A DNA stretch of 64,000 nucleotides from an uncultured Alcanivorax sp. (GCF_947258575.1 NZ_CAMYIV010000003.1:186001-250000), one strand, 5' to 3'; shown: positions 1 through 10,033, counted from the first letter of the stretch. The notes: generated from the sequence alone by a model not told the origin. A program made the numbers and translations.

Positions 1-414
1 TGTAGAAACACTGTCGGCATAGCTGGGCGGGTCCAGCAGCACCGTGTACTCACGCATCAGACGACCGGTGGGCCAGAGAAACTCCACCAGAAAATTCAGA
101 TAAGGTTCGCGAACCGGTTGATCCGTGGTGATATGCAGCAGCGCCTTGTCACCGGCCTGCAGCTCAACCGCAAAATCCATACGGTTGAGGAAATAGGCAC
201 GATCCACCCCAGCTGCGTCGAATTCGGCCTGCGACGCCAGGTTTACGAGGATTTCCTCTGCGGTCAGATCCCCAACCTCATGCAGGGAAATTTCCATATC
301 CAGGGGTTGATTCAGGTAGGAATTCAGCTCGTATTCCCCAACCCCTAAAGCCGCCGCAACGCCTGGTGACATGATTACCAGTGCGGTTAAGCCAAACCCA
401 AGTTTTCGAAGCAT
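1..414 (-). CDS. fimV: FimV-like pilus assembly/polar hub protein, N-terminal part (truncated by window edge)
   Basis: The gene begins with ATG at 414 and runs off the left edge, so only about 138 N-terminal residues are visible. They start with a signal-peptide-like hydrophobic stretch (residues 5-20), then the FimV N-terminal domain with the family pattern GEYELNSYLNQPLDMEI, a mid region that keeps ELQAGDKALLHITT, and the end FLVEFLWPTGRLMREYTVLLDPP, which is diagnostic of FimV. FimV is an inner-membrane peptidoglycan-binding (LysM) protein needed for type IV pili and polar organisation. The expected LysM and C-terminal TPR regions lie outside the window. Its position downstream of usg/asd matches the pseudomonad order asd-fimV-truA, which supports the call. 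Confidence 0.9.
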   Translation of the reverse strand, partial: MLRKLGFGLTALVIMSPGVAAALGVGEYELNSYLNQPLDMEISLHEVGDLTAEEILVNLASQAEFDAAGVDRAYFLNRMDFAVELQAGDKALLHITTDQPVREPYLNFLVEFLWPTGRLMREYTVLLDPPSYADSVST

Positions 415-578
415 GGTCGAACCCTTTATTTATTATGTTTCCCGCGCTCAGCCCGATCCCGCGGGCGCTACCGGACGAACCCGAGGCGGCAAGCAGTCCT
501 ATGACGCTGATCACACATTCTGCCCCAGGCTGGAGTCAAAACCTAGAAACCGCGTCACATAATGTCAGTAAGTATCCA

Positions 579-1592
579 TTACAGATAGTCTTTTAGCAAC
601 TTCTCGACCACCTTCACCGCGTTAAGAGCGGCCCCCCAACGGACATTGTCGGCGACGCTAAAATAGCTCAAACCGCCGCTGCCTTCCATGTCTTCCCGGG
701 TTCGGGAAATCCGCAGGCGCGGCTCCCCTTCCACCGATGCCACCGGGGACATTGCCTGGGGGTCGTCATTTTCCAGTACATCCAGATCATTCTGCCCCTC
801 CCAGACCGACAGCGCCTGCGCCATTGCCAGGGGCTGAATGCTACGAACCGACACACTCTGGCCGTGGCCGTAGAACACCGGCACCCGCACCGTGGTGACC
901 TGGACCGACAGGGGTTGGTCGGCCAGCACTCTGCGGGTTTCCAGCATCAGCTTGAGCTCTTCGCTGGTAAAACCGTTTTCCTGAGCTTGTCCGCTGACCG
1001 GCAGTACATTAAAGGCAATCTGGGCCTGGGCCGCCTCACTGGGCGACAAGCCATTGAGCAAGCGCACGCTCTGCTGGGCCAGTTGATCTACCCCGCTCCT
1101 GCCTGTTGCAGACACCGCCTGAAACTGTGTCACCACCACTTCCTGCAGCGGGGCCATATCAGCAAGAGGCTTGAGCGCCCGCACCAGCTGCACGGTGGCG
1201 GCATCCGCGCAGGCCACCAGATTGTTTTCCCGGGCCTGACCAAGCAGCTCATCATTAACATCGGCCACCAGCAGCGGCACACCAGAGTCGTAACGAAACG
1301 CCGGTGACAAATCCACCGCCACTGCACCTGCCTCGGCGGCACGGGGCGCCAATTGCTGACTCACAGTGGCACCGGCAGCAAACAACGCCACCTCCACTTG
1401 CGAAAAGTCGAAGTCCTCAGCTTTCTTGACGGTCAACGATTTGCCGCCGAAGGACACCTTGCCCCCGGCGCCGTTTTCAGATGCCAACACAAAAAGCTCG
1501 CCGACCGGGAATTGCCGATCTGCCAGCAGCTTGATAATAGCCTCGCCGACCAGTCCGGTTGCACCGACAATGGCAAGATTGATTGAACGCAT
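579..1592 (-). CDS. usg: USG-1-like paralogue of aspartate-semialdehyde dehydrogenase, catalytic Cys lost
   Basis: This 337-aa protein has the ASADH fold: an N-terminal Rossmann motif (VGATGLVGEAI, residues 9-19) and the family's C-terminal dimerisation domain. Where active ASADH has NPNCST, this protein reads CADAAT (about 128-133), so the catalytic cysteine is Ala131 and dehydrogenase chemistry is unlikely. That matches the USG-1 group of inactive paralogues found beside asd in pseudomonads. I chose the ATG at 1592 over an upstream in-frame start because GAGG lies 6 bases before it and the extra 11 residues do not fit the family. It lies directly downstream of asd on the same strand, separated by 126 bases that contain a strong hairpin. 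The function of USG-1 proteins is unknown. Confidence 0.88.
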   Translation of the reverse strand: MRSINLAIVGATGLVGEAIIKLLADRQFPVGELFVLASENGAGGKVSFGGKSLTVKKAEDFDFSQVEVALFAAGATVSQQLAPRAAEAGAVAVDLSPAFRYDSGVPLLVADVNDELLGQARENNLVACADAATVQLVRALKPLADMAPLQEVVVTQFQAVSATGRSGVDQLAQQSVRLLNGLSPSEAAQAQIAFNVLPVSGQAQENGFTSEELKLMLETRRVLADQPLSVQVTTVRVPVFYGHGQSVSVRSIQPLAMAQALSVWEGQNDLDVLENDDPQAMSPVASVEGEPRLRISRTREDMEGSGGLSYFSVADNVRWGAALNAVKVVEKLLKDYL

Positions 1593-1648
1593 AGAAACCT
1601 CGCTACAACGATGCGGCGGGAGCACGGATCACGCCCCCACAAATACGA

Positions 1649-1693
1649 ACGCGGGCACGGCCTTGATATCCCTCGGCCCTGCCCGCGTTTTTT
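1649..1693 (+). terminator. Strong GC-rich hairpin with plus-strand T run between asd and usg
   Basis: The arms ACGCGGGCA and TGCCCGCGT are followed by TTTTTT on the plus strand, which is the form of an intrinsic terminator for plus-strand transcription. No plus-strand gene precedes it. On the minus strand the same stem sits between asd and usg but has no T run after it. It may terminate antisense transcripts or attenuate usg expression. Confidence 0.5.
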
Positions 1694-1718
1694 ACACTTC
1701 CCAACTGTTAGCGGCTTA

Positions 1719-2831
1719 TCAGCGCTCCATAAGGATACGCAGCATGCGACGCAGCGGCTCCGCCGCGCCCCACAACAGCTGGTCGCCCACGGTAAAGGCG
1801 TTCAGGTACTCGCCGCCCATGTTGAGCTTGCGCAAGCGACCGACCGGGACACTCAGGGTGCCGGTCACCGCCGTGGGGGTCAGATCCCGCAGGGTGGCCT
1901 CTTTCTCGTTGGGCACCACTTTCACCCAGTCATTGGCCTTGCCGATGATGTCGTAGATTTCATCCAGCGGCACATCGCGGGTGAGCTTCACAGTCAGCGC
2001 CTGGGCGTGGCAACGCATGGCACCGATACGCACACAGGTGCCATCCAGAGCAATGGGATCCGCGCCTCGGCCCAGGATCTTGTTGGTTTCGGCCTGAGCC
2101 TTCCACTCTTCCTTGCTCTGACCGTTTTCCATTTCCTTGTCGATCCAGGGCAGCAGAGAGCCCGCCAGGGAATGACCGAAATGGTCCGTGGGCAGATCGC
2201 TACTGCGCATGGTCGCGGCTACCTGGCTATCAATATCCAGAATCGCACTGCCCGGGTCAGCCAGCTTGTCTGCCACATCGCCATGAATCTTGCCCATCTG
2301 GGCGATCAGCTCGCGCATGTTCTGGGCACCGGCGCCGGAGGCTGCCTGGTAAGTCTGGGCACTGGCCCATTCGACCAAACCTTCATTGAACAGGCCACCC
2401 AAGGCCATCAGCATCAGGCTGACGGTGCAGTTGCCACCCACATAATCCTTCACACCCTTATCCAGGGCATTGTCGATCACATTGCGGTTGACCGGGTCCA
2501 GCACGATAACGCTGTTGTCCGCCATGCGCAGCGCAGAAGCAGCATCAATCCAGTAACCGTCCCAGCCAGCTTCACGCAGCTTGGGATACACCTCATTGGT
2601 GTAATCGCCACCCTGACAGGTCACGATCACATCCAGGCTTTTCAGCTCATCAATGCTCTTGGCATCGCCCAGGGCAGGAATATCCTTGCCCACATCGGGG
2701 CCCGCCTGTCCGACCTGGGAGGTCGAGAAAAAGACCGGTTCGATATCTGCAAAATCATTTTCGGCAATCATGCGCTCCATCAGAACGGAACCCACCATGC
2801 CACGCCAGCCGACAAAACCGACTTTCTTCAT
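1719..2831 (-). CDS. asd: Aspartate-semialdehyde dehydrogenase
   Basis: The enzyme catalyses NADPH-dependent reduction of aspartyl phosphate to aspartate semialdehyde, the branch point to lysine/diaminopimelate, threonine and methionine. At 370 aa it has the usual length of the gammaproteobacterial type. The N-terminus has the nucleotide-binding motif GWRGMVGS (8-15), the catalytic cysteine is Cys135 in GGNCTVSL, and the substrate-binding SGAGA stretch is present. The start at 2831 is preceded by AGGAGACAG. It follows leuB by 62 bases on the same strand and precedes usg and fimV, the standard order in pseudomonads. Nothing suggests it is damaged. Confidence 0.97.
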   Translation of the reverse strand: MKKVGFVGWRGMVGSVLMERMIAENDFADIEPVFFSTSQVGQAGPDVGKDIPALGDAKSIDELKSLDVIVTCQGGDYTNEVYPKLREAGWDGYWIDAASALRMADNSVIVLDPVNRNVIDNALDKGVKDYVGGNCTVSLMLMALGGLFNEGLVEWASAQTYQAASGAGAQNMRELIAQMGKIHGDVADKLADPGSAILDIDSQVAATMRSSDLPTDHFGHSLAGSLLPWIDKEMENGQSKEEWKAQAETNKILGRGADPIALDGTCVRIGAMRCHAQALTVKLTRDVPLDEIYDIIGKANDWVKVVPNEKEATLRDLTPTAVTGTLSVPVGRLRKLNMGGEYLNAFTVGDQLLWGAAEPLRRMLRILMER

Positions 2832-2893
2832 TGGAAAACTGTCTCCTGAAAGGATTGCCCTTTCTATCTGTGAATAAACAGGTGAACGCGCTA

Positions 2894-3970
2894 TTACGCC
2901 TGGGCCAGAGCTTCAGCCACGGCGTTACCCATCTCTTCAGTGCCCACTTTGCGAGTGCCCTCGGTGTAGATGTCCGCAGTACGCAACCCCTGATCCAGTA
3001 CCCGCTCTACCGCAGCTTCAATGGCATCAGCCACATCGCCGCGCTCCAGGCTGTAACGCATCAGCATGGCCAGCGACATGATGGTCGCCAGCGGGTTGGC
3101 AATACCCTGGCCGGCAATATCCGGTGCCGAGCCGTGGCAGGGTTCGTACAAGCCCTTGCGGTTCTCGTCCAGGGACGCGGAGGGCAGCATTCCGATGGAG
3201 CCGGTGAGCATGGCGGCTTCATCGGAGAGAATGTCACCGAACAGGTTACCGGTGACAATCACATCAAACTGTTTCGGCGCACGCACTAACTGCATGGCCG
3301 CGTTGTCCACATACATATGAGACAACTCGATCTCCGGGTAGGCTTTGGCCTCCTCGGTGACCACTTCTTTCCAGAGTTCGGTGACTTCCAGCACGTTGGC
3401 CTTGTCCACCGAACAAACGCGCTTGTCACGTTTCATGGCAAGCTCGAAAGCGACCTTGGCGATACGGCGCATTTCCGATTCGGTGTACACGTAGGTATTG
3501 AAACCCACGCGCTCGCCGTTCTCTTCCTTGATACCGCGGGGCTGACCGAAGTAGATGCCGCCGGTCAGCTCACGCACAATCAGGATATCAAGGCCGGAAA
3601 CCACTTCGGGTTTCAGGCTTGAGGCATCCGCCAGCTGCGGAAACAGGATCGCCGGGCGCAGATTGGCAAACAGCCCCAGCGAGGAACGCAGGCGCAGCAG
3701 GCCGCGCTCCGGGCGCTTGTCCCGCTCGATGGTGTCCCACTTGGGGCCACCAATGGAGCCGAACAGGATCGCATCCGCAGCGCGAGCCTTCTCCAAAGTA
3801 CCTTCCGGCAGCGGATCACCTTCCGCATCCACCGCCGCGCCGCCCACAAGGGCCTCGTCCAGCTCTACATCGAGGCCAAACTTCTGTTTGGCGACATTCA
3901 GCACCTTCACCGCTTCATCCACGATTTCCGGGCCAATACCGTCACCGGGCAACACCAGTACCTTGTTCAT
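2894..3970 (-). CDS. leuB: 3-isopropylmalate dehydrogenase
   Basis: The enzyme oxidatively decarboxylates 3-isopropylmalate to 2-ketoisocaproate in leucine synthesis, using NAD+. The 358-aa protein shows the isocitrate/isopropylmalate dehydrogenase signature: [10 protein letters not shown] near the start, the substrate-binding arginines in [15 protein letters not shown], and the metal/NAD region [12 protein letters not shown] followed by [18 protein letters not shown]. It is the third leu gene of the run leuC-leuD-(lipoprotein)-leuB and is probably co-transcribed with asd downstream. The start is ATG at 3970, after the purine stretch AGGAAGCAGGTA. Confidence 0.97.
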   Translation of the reverse strand: MNKVLVLPGDGIGPEIVDEAVKVLNVAKQKFGLDVELDEALVGGAAVDAEGDPLPEGTLEKARAADAILFGSIGGPKWDTIERDKRPERGLLRLRSSLGLFANLRPAILFPQLADASSLKPEVVSGLDILIVRELTGGIYFGQPRGIKEENGERVGFNTYVYTESEMRRIAKVAFELAMKRDKRVCSVDKANVLEVTELWKEVVTEEAKAYPEIELSHMYVDNAAMQLVRAPKQFDVIVTGNLFGDILSDEAAMLTGSIGMLPSASLDENRKGLYEPCHGSAPDIAGQGIANPLATIMSLAMLMRYSLERGDVADAIEAAVERVLDQGLRTADIYTEGTRKVGTEEMGNAVAEALAQA

Positions 3971-4015
3971 TACCTGCTTCCTGTTACTACTTGATCCAAG
4001 TGTTTGATCGGTTGA

Positions 4016-4456
4016 TTAAAAGTTTTTGCTTACCAGCACATCGTCAGGTGCCGAGGCCTTGACCAGCTCCAGAGTGTAGTCACCCTTGTTGCCGGACGAC
4101 GGCTTCACCCGCACCTGGTAAATACCCTTTTCTTCAAAGGTATGGCGGAATTTGCCGAACCGCAGGATGCCGCCCTGGTCGGCAAACACTTCCACGGAAC
4201 GCTCGCCGGCATCAATGAATACCGACTCCACACCGCCCTGCTCGGAAATCCGGTCACCGTCGACCTTGAAAATTTCCGCCTTGGCTGAGCTGCTGGTGGG
4301 CATCTGCCAGCCACCACCGCCATCACCTTTTGCGGCTACGGAAAGCTGGTTGTCCATGCTCAGTTTGGCCGCACCACCCGCGTCCGGTTCGTTGTACATG
4401 CCGGTCGCACACCCGGCCAGAGTCAGTACTGACAGCAAAGATAAAATTCGCAACAT
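4016..4456 (-). CDS. Small putative outer-membrane lipoprotein within the leu operon
   Basis: The 146-aa protein begins with a short n-region, a hydrophobic stretch and a clear lipobox LAGC (Cys15), so it should be lipidated by Lgt/LspA. The residue after Cys is Ala, not Asp, consistent with Lol transport to the outer membrane. The mature part is beta-rich and ends in a module that carries GIYQVRVKPSSGNKGDYTLEL, resembling small periplasmic beta-sandwich lipoproteins. I do not recognise a named family. It sits between leuD (42 bases upstream) and leuB (45 bases downstream) on the same strand, so it is probably co-expressed with leucine genes. No metabolic link is apparent from the sequence. 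Confidence 0.75.
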   Translation of the reverse strand: MLRILSLLSVLTLAGCATGMYNEPDAGGAAKLSMDNQLSVAAKGDGGGGWQMPTSSSAKAEIFKVDGDRISEQGGVESVFIDAGERSVEVFADQGGILRFGKFRHTFEEKGIYQVRVKPSSGNKGDYTLELVKASAPDDVLVSKNF

Positions 4457-4498
4457 GTGTCGCCTCCTTGTTTTTTCTTTTAATGGTCCCGGACTCTG

Positions 4499-5137
4499 TT
4501 ACTGGAAAATCCAGGGTTCCCGCTCGGCGCGGCGTGCTTCATAGGCACGAATGGTATCTGCCTCGTTGAGCGTGAGGCCGATTTCATCCAGACCATTGAG
4601 CAGACAATGCTTGCGAAATTCATCAATCTCAAACGCCAGCGGCTCCCCGCTTTCCGGGATCACCTGCTGTTGCTCCAGATCAATGGTGATTCGCAAACCT
4701 TCCTTCCCTTCCACCGCTCTGAACAGGGCTTCCACGTTATCCTCAGACAACACAATGGGCAATAACCCGTTTTTGAAGCAGTTGTTGTAGAAGATATCCG
4801 CAAAACTCGGTGCGATGATGGCCTTGAAACCAAAATCCATCAGTGCCCAGGGCGCATGCTCACGGCTGGAGCCGCACCCGAAGTTACGACGGGTAAGCAA
4901 AATGCTGGCACCCTGATAACGGGGCTGGTTCAGCACAAAGCCCTCGTTTTTCGGGCGCTGGCTACTGTCCTGGCCAGGAAACCCTTCATCCAGATAGCGC
5001 CACTCATCAAACAGATTCGGCCCGAAACCGGTACGCTTGATGGACTTGAGAAATTGCTTGGGAATGATCTGGTCGGTGTCCACATTGGCACGATCCAACG
5101 GCGCGACCAGCCCTTCCTGACGAATAAACTTTTCCAT
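4499..5137 (-). CDS. leuD: 3-isopropylmalate dehydratase small subunit
   Basis: This 212-aa protein is the small subunit of isopropylmalate isomerase, which pairs with LeuC to convert 2- to 3-isopropylmalate. The family features are [19 protein letters not shown] near the start and [15 protein letters not shown] in the swivel domain. The ATG at 5137 was chosen because GAGGAGC lies just before it and the residues match the usual N-terminus; a longer frame adds 14 atypical residues that overlap the end of leuC. The gene follows leuC by 10 bases. Confidence 0.97.
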   Translation of the reverse strand: MEKFIRQEGLVAPLDRANVDTDQIIPKQFLKSIKRTGFGPNLFDEWRYLDEGFPGQDSSQRPKNEGFVLNQPRYQGASILLTRRNFGCGSSREHAPWALMDFGFKAIIAPSFADIFYNNCFKNGLLPIVLSEDNVEALFRAVEGKEGLRITIDLEQQQVIPESGEPLAFEIDEFRKHCLLNGLDEIGLTLNEADTIRAYEARRAEREPWIFQ

Positions 5138-5147
5138 GATGTGCTCC

Positions 5148-6566
5148 TCAGGCCTGGTCGAGTTCGCGAATATCCACAAAATGGCCCGCCACCGCAGCGG
5201 CCGCGGCCATAGCCGGACTCACCAGATGCGTGCGACCGCCATTGCCCTGACGCCCCTCGAAATTACGGTTGGAGGTGGACGCACAGTGCTCACCGGCTTC
5301 CAGGCGGTCAGGATTCATGGCCAGACACATGGAGCAACCCGGCTCCCGCCATTCAAAACCTGCGGCAATAAAGACCTTGTCCAGACCTTCCTTCTCAGCT
5401 TGCTGCTTGACCAGGCCAGAGCCGGGCACCACCAGCACTTGCTTGACGGAATCCGCTTTGCGGCGACCCTTTGCCACCTCGGCGGCGGCTCGCAGGTCTT
5501 CAATACGGGAATTGGTGCAGGAGCCGATGAAGACCCGGTCCACCTGGATATCCGTGACCGGAATACCCGGTTTCAGCCCCATGTACTCGTAGGCGCGCTG
5601 CATGCCAGAGCGCTTCACCTCATCGCTCTCGGCCTGCGGGTCCGGCAACATGGCATCCACCGGCACCACCATCTCGGGGCTGGTGCCCCAGGACACCTGC
5701 GGGCGGATATCCGCCGCATCAATATTCACTTGCGCGTCGAACTCGGCATCTGCGTCGGACACCAGGGTACGCCAATAATCAACCGCCTTATCCCAATCCT
5801 CGCCTTTCGGCGCGAAGGGTCGGCCTTCCACGTAATCAATAGTGGTCTGATCCACGGCCACCATGCCAGCACGGGCGCCAGCCTCAATGGCCATGTTGCA
5901 AATGGTCATACGCCCTTCCAGTGACAAACCGCGAATGGCGCTGCCAGCAAATTCGATGGCGTAGCCGGTACCGCCAGCGGTGCCGATGATGCCGATGATA
6001 TGCAACACCACATCCTTGGCGGTGACACCGGGGCCCAGATCTCCTTCCACGGCCACGCGCATGTTCTGCATCTTCTTGGCCACCAGAGTCTGGGTGGCCA
6101 ACACATGCTCCACCTCACTGGTGCCGATACCATGGGCCAGACAGGCCAGCGCGCCATTGGTGGACGTATGGGAATCACCACAGACCACGGTCATGCCGGG
6201 CAGCACGGCGCCCTGCTCAGGGGCCATCACGTGGACGATGCCCTGGCGCACATCGCCGATGCCGAATTCGGTAATACCAAATTCACGGGTGTTATCCTGC
6301 AGAGTCTGCACCTGGATCCGCGAGGTCTGATCCACAATTTCAGCGGCAGACTTGAATGGCGTGGTCGGGACGTTGTGGTCGATGGTGGCCACGCTGGCCC
6401 CGGTGCGCCAGGGCTTGCGGCCAGCCAGGCGCAGGCCTTCAAACGCCTGGGGCGAGGTCACCTCATGGATGATCTGACGATCAATATAGATCAGCGCGGA
6501 GCCATCCTCACGTTCGGTGACGAGATGGGCGTCCCACAATTTGTCATAGAGGGTCTTGCCGGCCAT
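5148..6566 (-). CDS. leuC: 3-isopropylmalate dehydratase large subunit
   Basis: This 472-aa aconitase-family protein carries the 4Fe-4S cluster of isopropylmalate isomerase. The cluster cysteines are seen in [13 protein letters not shown] and in [11 protein letters not shown]. The DHNVPT and [10 protein letters not shown] motifs near the N-terminal third are typical of LeuC. The ATG at 6566 has the purine-rich GGGAGAG upstream; seven further upstream codons in frame are rejected. It is the first gene of the minus-strand leu operon and diverges from a LysR regulator with 159 bases between them. Confidence 0.97.
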   Translation of the reverse strand: MAGKTLYDKLWDAHLVTEREDGSALIYIDRQIIHEVTSPQAFEGLRLAGRKPWRTGASVATIDHNVPTTPFKSAAEIVDQTSRIQVQTLQDNTREFGITEFGIGDVRQGIVHVMAPEQGAVLPGMTVVCGDSHTSTNGALACLAHGIGTSEVEHVLATQTLVAKKMQNMRVAVEGDLGPGVTAKDVVLHIIGIIGTAGGTGYAIEFAGSAIRGLSLEGRMTICNMAIEAGARAGMVAVDQTTIDYVEGRPFAPKGEDWDKAVDYWRTLVSDADAEFDAQVNIDAADIRPQVSWGTSPEMVVPVDAMLPDPQAESDEVKRSGMQRAYEYMGLKPGIPVTDIQVDRVFIGSCTNSRIEDLRAAAEVAKGRRKADSVKQVLVVPGSGLVKQQAEKEGLDKVFIAAGFEWREPGCSMCLAMNPDRLEAGEHCASTSNRNFEGRQGNGGRTHLVSPAMAAAAAVAGHFVDIRELDQA

Positions 6567-6679
6567 GTTTCTCTCCCTGCGTCGCACTGCAGCAACTTCA
6601 TCATTGCGACTGGTTTGTCAATAACGATTAATGTAGGGTTCACCCACCAATAAATCCAATTCATATTTTTCATTTTTAA

Positions 6680-6696
6680 GATAACCAATTATTATC
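6680..6696. promoter_or_regulatory. Candidate LysR-type operator between leuC and the LysR gene
   Basis: GATAACCAATTATTATC is a perfect dyad (GATAA-N7-TTATC) that fits the T-N11-A form of LysR-family binding sites. It lies 30 bases before the regulator start and about 115 bases before leuC, in the AT-richest part of the divergent intergenic region. A role in autoregulation and leuC control is inferred. Confidence 0.5.
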
Positions 6697-6725
6697 TCGC
6701 AACCGAACAACTGGATGCCCCGGTA

Positions 6726-7601
6726 ATGATAGACACACCGACCCTGAGCGCCTTCATGGGAGTGGCTGAAACCGGCTCGTTTTCTGCCGCCGCAGAGCGC
6801 CTCTACATCACGCAGCCCGCCATCAGCAAACGCATCGCCTTGCTAGAACAGCAGCTTGGCGCCCGTCTGTTTGACCGGGTGGGTCGCCAGATTCAGCTTA
6901 CCGAAGCGGGCCGCTCCCTGCTGCCCCGGGCCCGACAGGTGTTGATGGACGTGGAAGACATGGCTCGGGCCATCCACGACCTGTCCGGCTCTGTCACCGG
7001 CAAATTGCGCATCGGCACCAGCCACCATATCGGCCTGCATCGTCTGCCACCGGTGCTGCGTCAGTTCTCACGGGACTACCCGCAAGTGGAACTGGACATC
7101 CATTTTATCGATTCGGAAGAAGCCTGGGAGGGGGTGCTGCACGGGGAGTTGGAAATGGGTGTAGTCACCCTGCCCCCGCAGCCGGATGAGCGCTTGCAAA
7201 GTGATGTGATCTGGCGCGATCCGCTGGTGTTCATGTGCGCACCGGAGCACCCGCTGGCCAAGGTGGACAATATCACCCTGGAAACCCTCACCGGCTACAG
7301 CGCTATCCTGCCGTCACCGGTTACCTTTACCCGTGGCATCGTGGAGCGGCTATTTGACGAGCACAATCTGAAGCTCAATATCGCCATGTCCACCAACTAT
7401 CTGGAAACCATTCACATGATGGTCTCCATCGGCCTGGGGTGGAGCGTACTCCCCGCCACCATGGTGGATGGATCAGTGGTGGAATTGGCCGTGGATGTGC
7501 CGTTGCCGGAGCGGGAGTTGGGCGTGGTAATCCACCCTGCACGCACTCGCTCCAATGCCGCCAGGGCGTTTTTGCAAGCGCTGGAAGCATCCGGTCTATA
7601 G
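6726..7601 (+). CDS. LysR-family transcriptional regulator divergent from leuC
   Basis: The 291-aa protein has the LysR layout: an N-terminal winged helix-turn-helix (residues 1-60, with SFSAAAERLYITQPAIS as the recognition region) and a substrate-binding effector domain from about residue 90. It is transcribed divergently from leuCD-leuB, an arrangement conserved in pseudomonads, so it probably controls the leucine genes, perhaps with a pathway intermediate as effector. The effector cannot be read from sequence. The stop lies 5 bases from the convergent MFS gene with no clear terminator between them. Confidence 0.9.
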   Translation: MIDTPTLSAFMGVAETGSFSAAAERLYITQPAISKRIALLEQQLGARLFDRVGRQIQLTEAGRSLLPRARQVLMDVEDMARAIHDLSGSVTGKLRIGTSHHIGLHRLPPVLRQFSRDYPQVELDIHFIDSEEAWEGVLHGELEMGVVTLPPQPDERLQSDVIWRDPLVFMCAPEHPLAKVDNITLETLTGYSAILPSPVTFTRGIVERLFDEHNLKLNIAMSTNYLETIHMMVSIGLGWSVLPATMVDGSVVELAVDVPLPERELGVVIHPARTRSNAARAFLQALEASGL

Positions 7602-7605
7602 TTGT

Positions 7606-8760
7606 TTAAGCGGCTGCATCCCGGGAACGGGTAACCCCGCCAACGACCAGCAAGATGGCCGCCAGCACGGCGGCCAGCGCGGCACCGAAAAACAGATTCG
7701 CCCCCCACTGCTGCCACAGCAACCCGGACAACCCGGCCCCCGCCGCCCAACCTGCGCCAAAGCCCAGGCTGGAATACAGGGCCTGCCCCTGACCCCCCAG
7801 TGACGCCCCGAACTGCTTGTGCACCCAGGCAATACTGGCCGCGTGAAAGCTGCCAAAACTGGCGGCGTGGAGCAGCTGGGCAAGTGCCAGCCATAACAAC
7901 GAATCGGCCACCACCCCAATCAGCAGCCAACGCAGGGCCGCCAACAGCAGACTGGCGACCAGAATCCAGGGAATGGAGAAACGCCGCATCAACCGATGCA
8001 TAACCAGAAACAGCCCCACTTCTGCCAGAACCCCCAGCGCCCACAGGCTACCCACCACAAACTTGCTGAAGCCCAGATCCTGCAGATAGATACTGTAGAA
8101 GGTGTAGTAAGGCCCGTGAGAGAGCTGCATCAGAAAGGCCGACACCAGAAACAGGGAAACGGCCGGGCGGCGCAACACACGCCACACCGATGGGCCACCC
8201 TCTTCCCGGTGACGCGCCCGCCCGTCACCCGCCGGCAAGGTCAGCGTACCCAGCCACAGCAGCCACAGCAGCGCGCTTAACACCCAGGGCAGCAGGTCAG
8301 TGCCGAGCCGGTCCAGCGCCTCGCCAAGCACCAGCACCGCCAGGATAAACCCCACCGACCCCCACAGGCGCACCAGACTGTAACGGTGAGACTGACGCCC
8401 CAGAGACTGCAGGGTCAGCACTTCAAACTGGGCCAGTACCGCATTCCAGAAGAAACTGAACGACACCAGCAGTGCCGCCATGGACCAAAACTGATCGACC
8501 CAGAACACCGGCAAGAACACGATCGCCGCCAGCAGGTTGCCAGTACGAATGATACGTAGCCGCTGGCCACTACGATCCGCCAGCCAGCCCCACAGGTTAG
8601 GCGCACCAATCTTGGTCAGCTGCGGAATGGCCATCAGCAGGCCGATAGCAGCAGCGCTGAAACCCAGGTCCTTCAGGTACAGGGACCAGTAAGGCACCAG
8701 GGTGCCCAGTAGTCCGAAATAGAGGAAATAGAAGCCTGACAGTCGCCAGTAATAGGGCAT
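7606..8760 (-). CDS. MFS transporter, HcaT/PPP (phenylpropionate permease-like) family
   Basis: The 384-aa polytopic protein has about 12 hydrophobic segments. The N-terminus YWRLSGFYFLYFGLLGTLVPYWSLYLKDLGFS is typical of the small MFS group that includes HcaT and the lactose-permease-like sugar/aromatic acid permeases. The loop GWLADRSGQRLRI between segments 2 and 3 is the MFS signature. I placed the start at ATG 8760, where the conserved N-terminus begins; 25 further in-frame residues upstream look non-coding. It follows aroC on the same strand after 109 bases. The substrate is unknown. Confidence 0.82.
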   Translation of the reverse strand: MPYYWRLSGFYFLYFGLLGTLVPYWSLYLKDLGFSAAAIGLLMAIPQLTKIGAPNLWGWLADRSGQRLRIIRTGNLLAAIVFLPVFWVDQFWSMAALLVSFSFFWNAVLAQFEVLTLQSLGRQSHRYSLVRLWGSVGFILAVLVLGEALDRLGTDLLPWVLSALLWLLWLGTLTLPAGDGRARHREEGGPSVWRVLRRPAVSLFLVSAFLMQLSHGPYYTFYSIYLQDLGFSKFVVGSLWALGVLAEVGLFLVMHRLMRRFSIPWILVASLLLAALRWLLIGVVADSLLWLALAQLLHAASFGSFHAASIAWVHKQFGASLGGQGQALYSSLGFGAGWAAGAGLSGLLWQQWGANLFFGAALAAVLAAILLVVGGVTRSRDAAA

Positions 8761-8869
8761 CAGAAAACACAGTCCTTTGCCAAAACCGGTACATGGAGAG
8801 CCAGAAGGATACGAACAACACCCTGTAACCTGCACAGGCTGGCGTTGGTATCCTCCATTGTCTGCTTAC

Positions 8870-9961
8870 TTACCCGGGAATCGGCGGGAAAGGCGGTTTC
8901 ACATCACCATTCTGGGCCCGGTGACGCAGGCAGTGATCCATCAGCACCAGCGCCAGCATGGCTTCGGCGATGGGGGTGGCACGCACACCCACGCAGGGAT
9001 CATGGCGCCCCTTGGTAACCACTTCCAGCGGATTGCCTTGCAGATCAATACTCTTGCCGGGAATCAGAATGCTGGAGGTGGGCTTGAGTGCCATGGCCAC
9101 ACGGATGGTCTGACCAGAGCTGATACCGCCGAGCACGCCGCCGGCGTGGTTGCTGAGAAACCCTTCCGGAGTCATCTCATCCCGGTGTTGCTCACCGCGC
9201 TGGTTGACCACCGCAAAGCCGTCACCCACTTCCACGCCCTTGACCGCATTGATGGACATCATCGCCTTGGCCAGGTCCGCGTCGATACGATCAAATACCG
9301 GCTCGCCCCAGCCCGGCGGTACGCCGTCGGCAAACACTTCCACCCGCGCGCCAATGGAAGAACCATCCTTGCGCAGGGCATTAATGAGCGCTTCCAGCTC
9401 CGGCACCTTCGCCGCATCCGGGAAGAAGAAGGGGTTGCTGTTCACCGTGCTCCAGTCGAGCTGCTCCGCTTTTACCTCACCGATCTGGGTACAGCCGCCA
9501 TAGATACGAATACCCAAGGTCTGCTCCAGATACTTGCGGGCAATGGCGCCGGCCGCCACGCGCATGGCGGTTTCCCGGGCGGAGGAGCGACCGCCACCCC
9601 GGTAATCGCGAAAGCCGTATTTCTGGGTGTAGGTATAGTCCGCATGCCCGGGCCGGAAGGTGGTAGCGATATCGGAATAGTCCTTGGACTTCTGATCCGT
9701 GTTTTCGATCAGCAGGCCGATGGAGGTGCCGGTGGTCTTGCCCTCGAACACCCCCGAGAGGATCTTCACCTGATCCGGCTCGCGACGCTGGGTGGTGTAG
9801 CGGCTGGTGCCGGGCTTGCGCCGGTCCAGCTCTATCTGCAGGTCCTCCTCGCTGATTTCCAGCCCCGGCGGGCAGCCATCAACGATGGCCCCCAGTGCCA
9901 GGCCATGACTCTCACCAAAGGTGGTGATGCGAAAACGTTCACCAAAACTGTTGCCGGACAT
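8870..9961 (-). CDS. aroC: Chorismate synthase
   Basis: The enzyme makes chorismate from 5-enolpyruvylshikimate 3-phosphate with reduced FMN, the last step of the common aromatic pathway. The 363-aa protein contains the family signatures [18 protein letters not shown] at the N-terminus, [18 protein letters not shown] in the middle and [10 protein letters not shown]-like [11 protein letters not shown] toward the C-terminus. The ATG at 9961 matches the usual N-terminus; an upstream in-frame ATG would add four residues. It is the second gene after prmB on the same strand, the prmB-aroC order also seen in pseudomonads and enterics. Confidence 0.97.
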   Translation of the reverse strand: MSGNSFGERFRITTFGESHGLALGAIVDGCPPGLEISEEDLQIELDRRKPGTSRYTTQRREPDQVKILSGVFEGKTTGTSIGLLIENTDQKSKDYSDIATTFRPGHADYTYTQKYGFRDYRGGGRSSARETAMRVAAGAIARKYLEQTLGIRIYGGCTQIGEVKAEQLDWSTVNSNPFFFPDAAKVPELEALINALRKDGSSIGARVEVFADGVPPGWGEPVFDRIDADLAKAMMSINAVKGVEVGDGFAVVNQRGEQHRDEMTPEGFLSNHAGGVLGGISSGQTIRVAMALKPTSSILIPGKSIDLQGNPLEVVTKGRHDPCVGVRATPIAEAMLALVLMDHCLRHRAQNGDVKPPFPPIPG

Positions 9962-10033
9962 GCGGATCCTCAAAAAAGCATTGGGCCAGTGCTTCCCCCC
10001 TTCACCTGCCCGGTAAAAGGAGGCATCAGCGGC

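Noticed and set aside
1611-2849. A 412-codon plus-strand open frame opposite asd
   Set aside because: It is the antisense shadow of asd. The protein has no family pattern, and asd has clear motifs.
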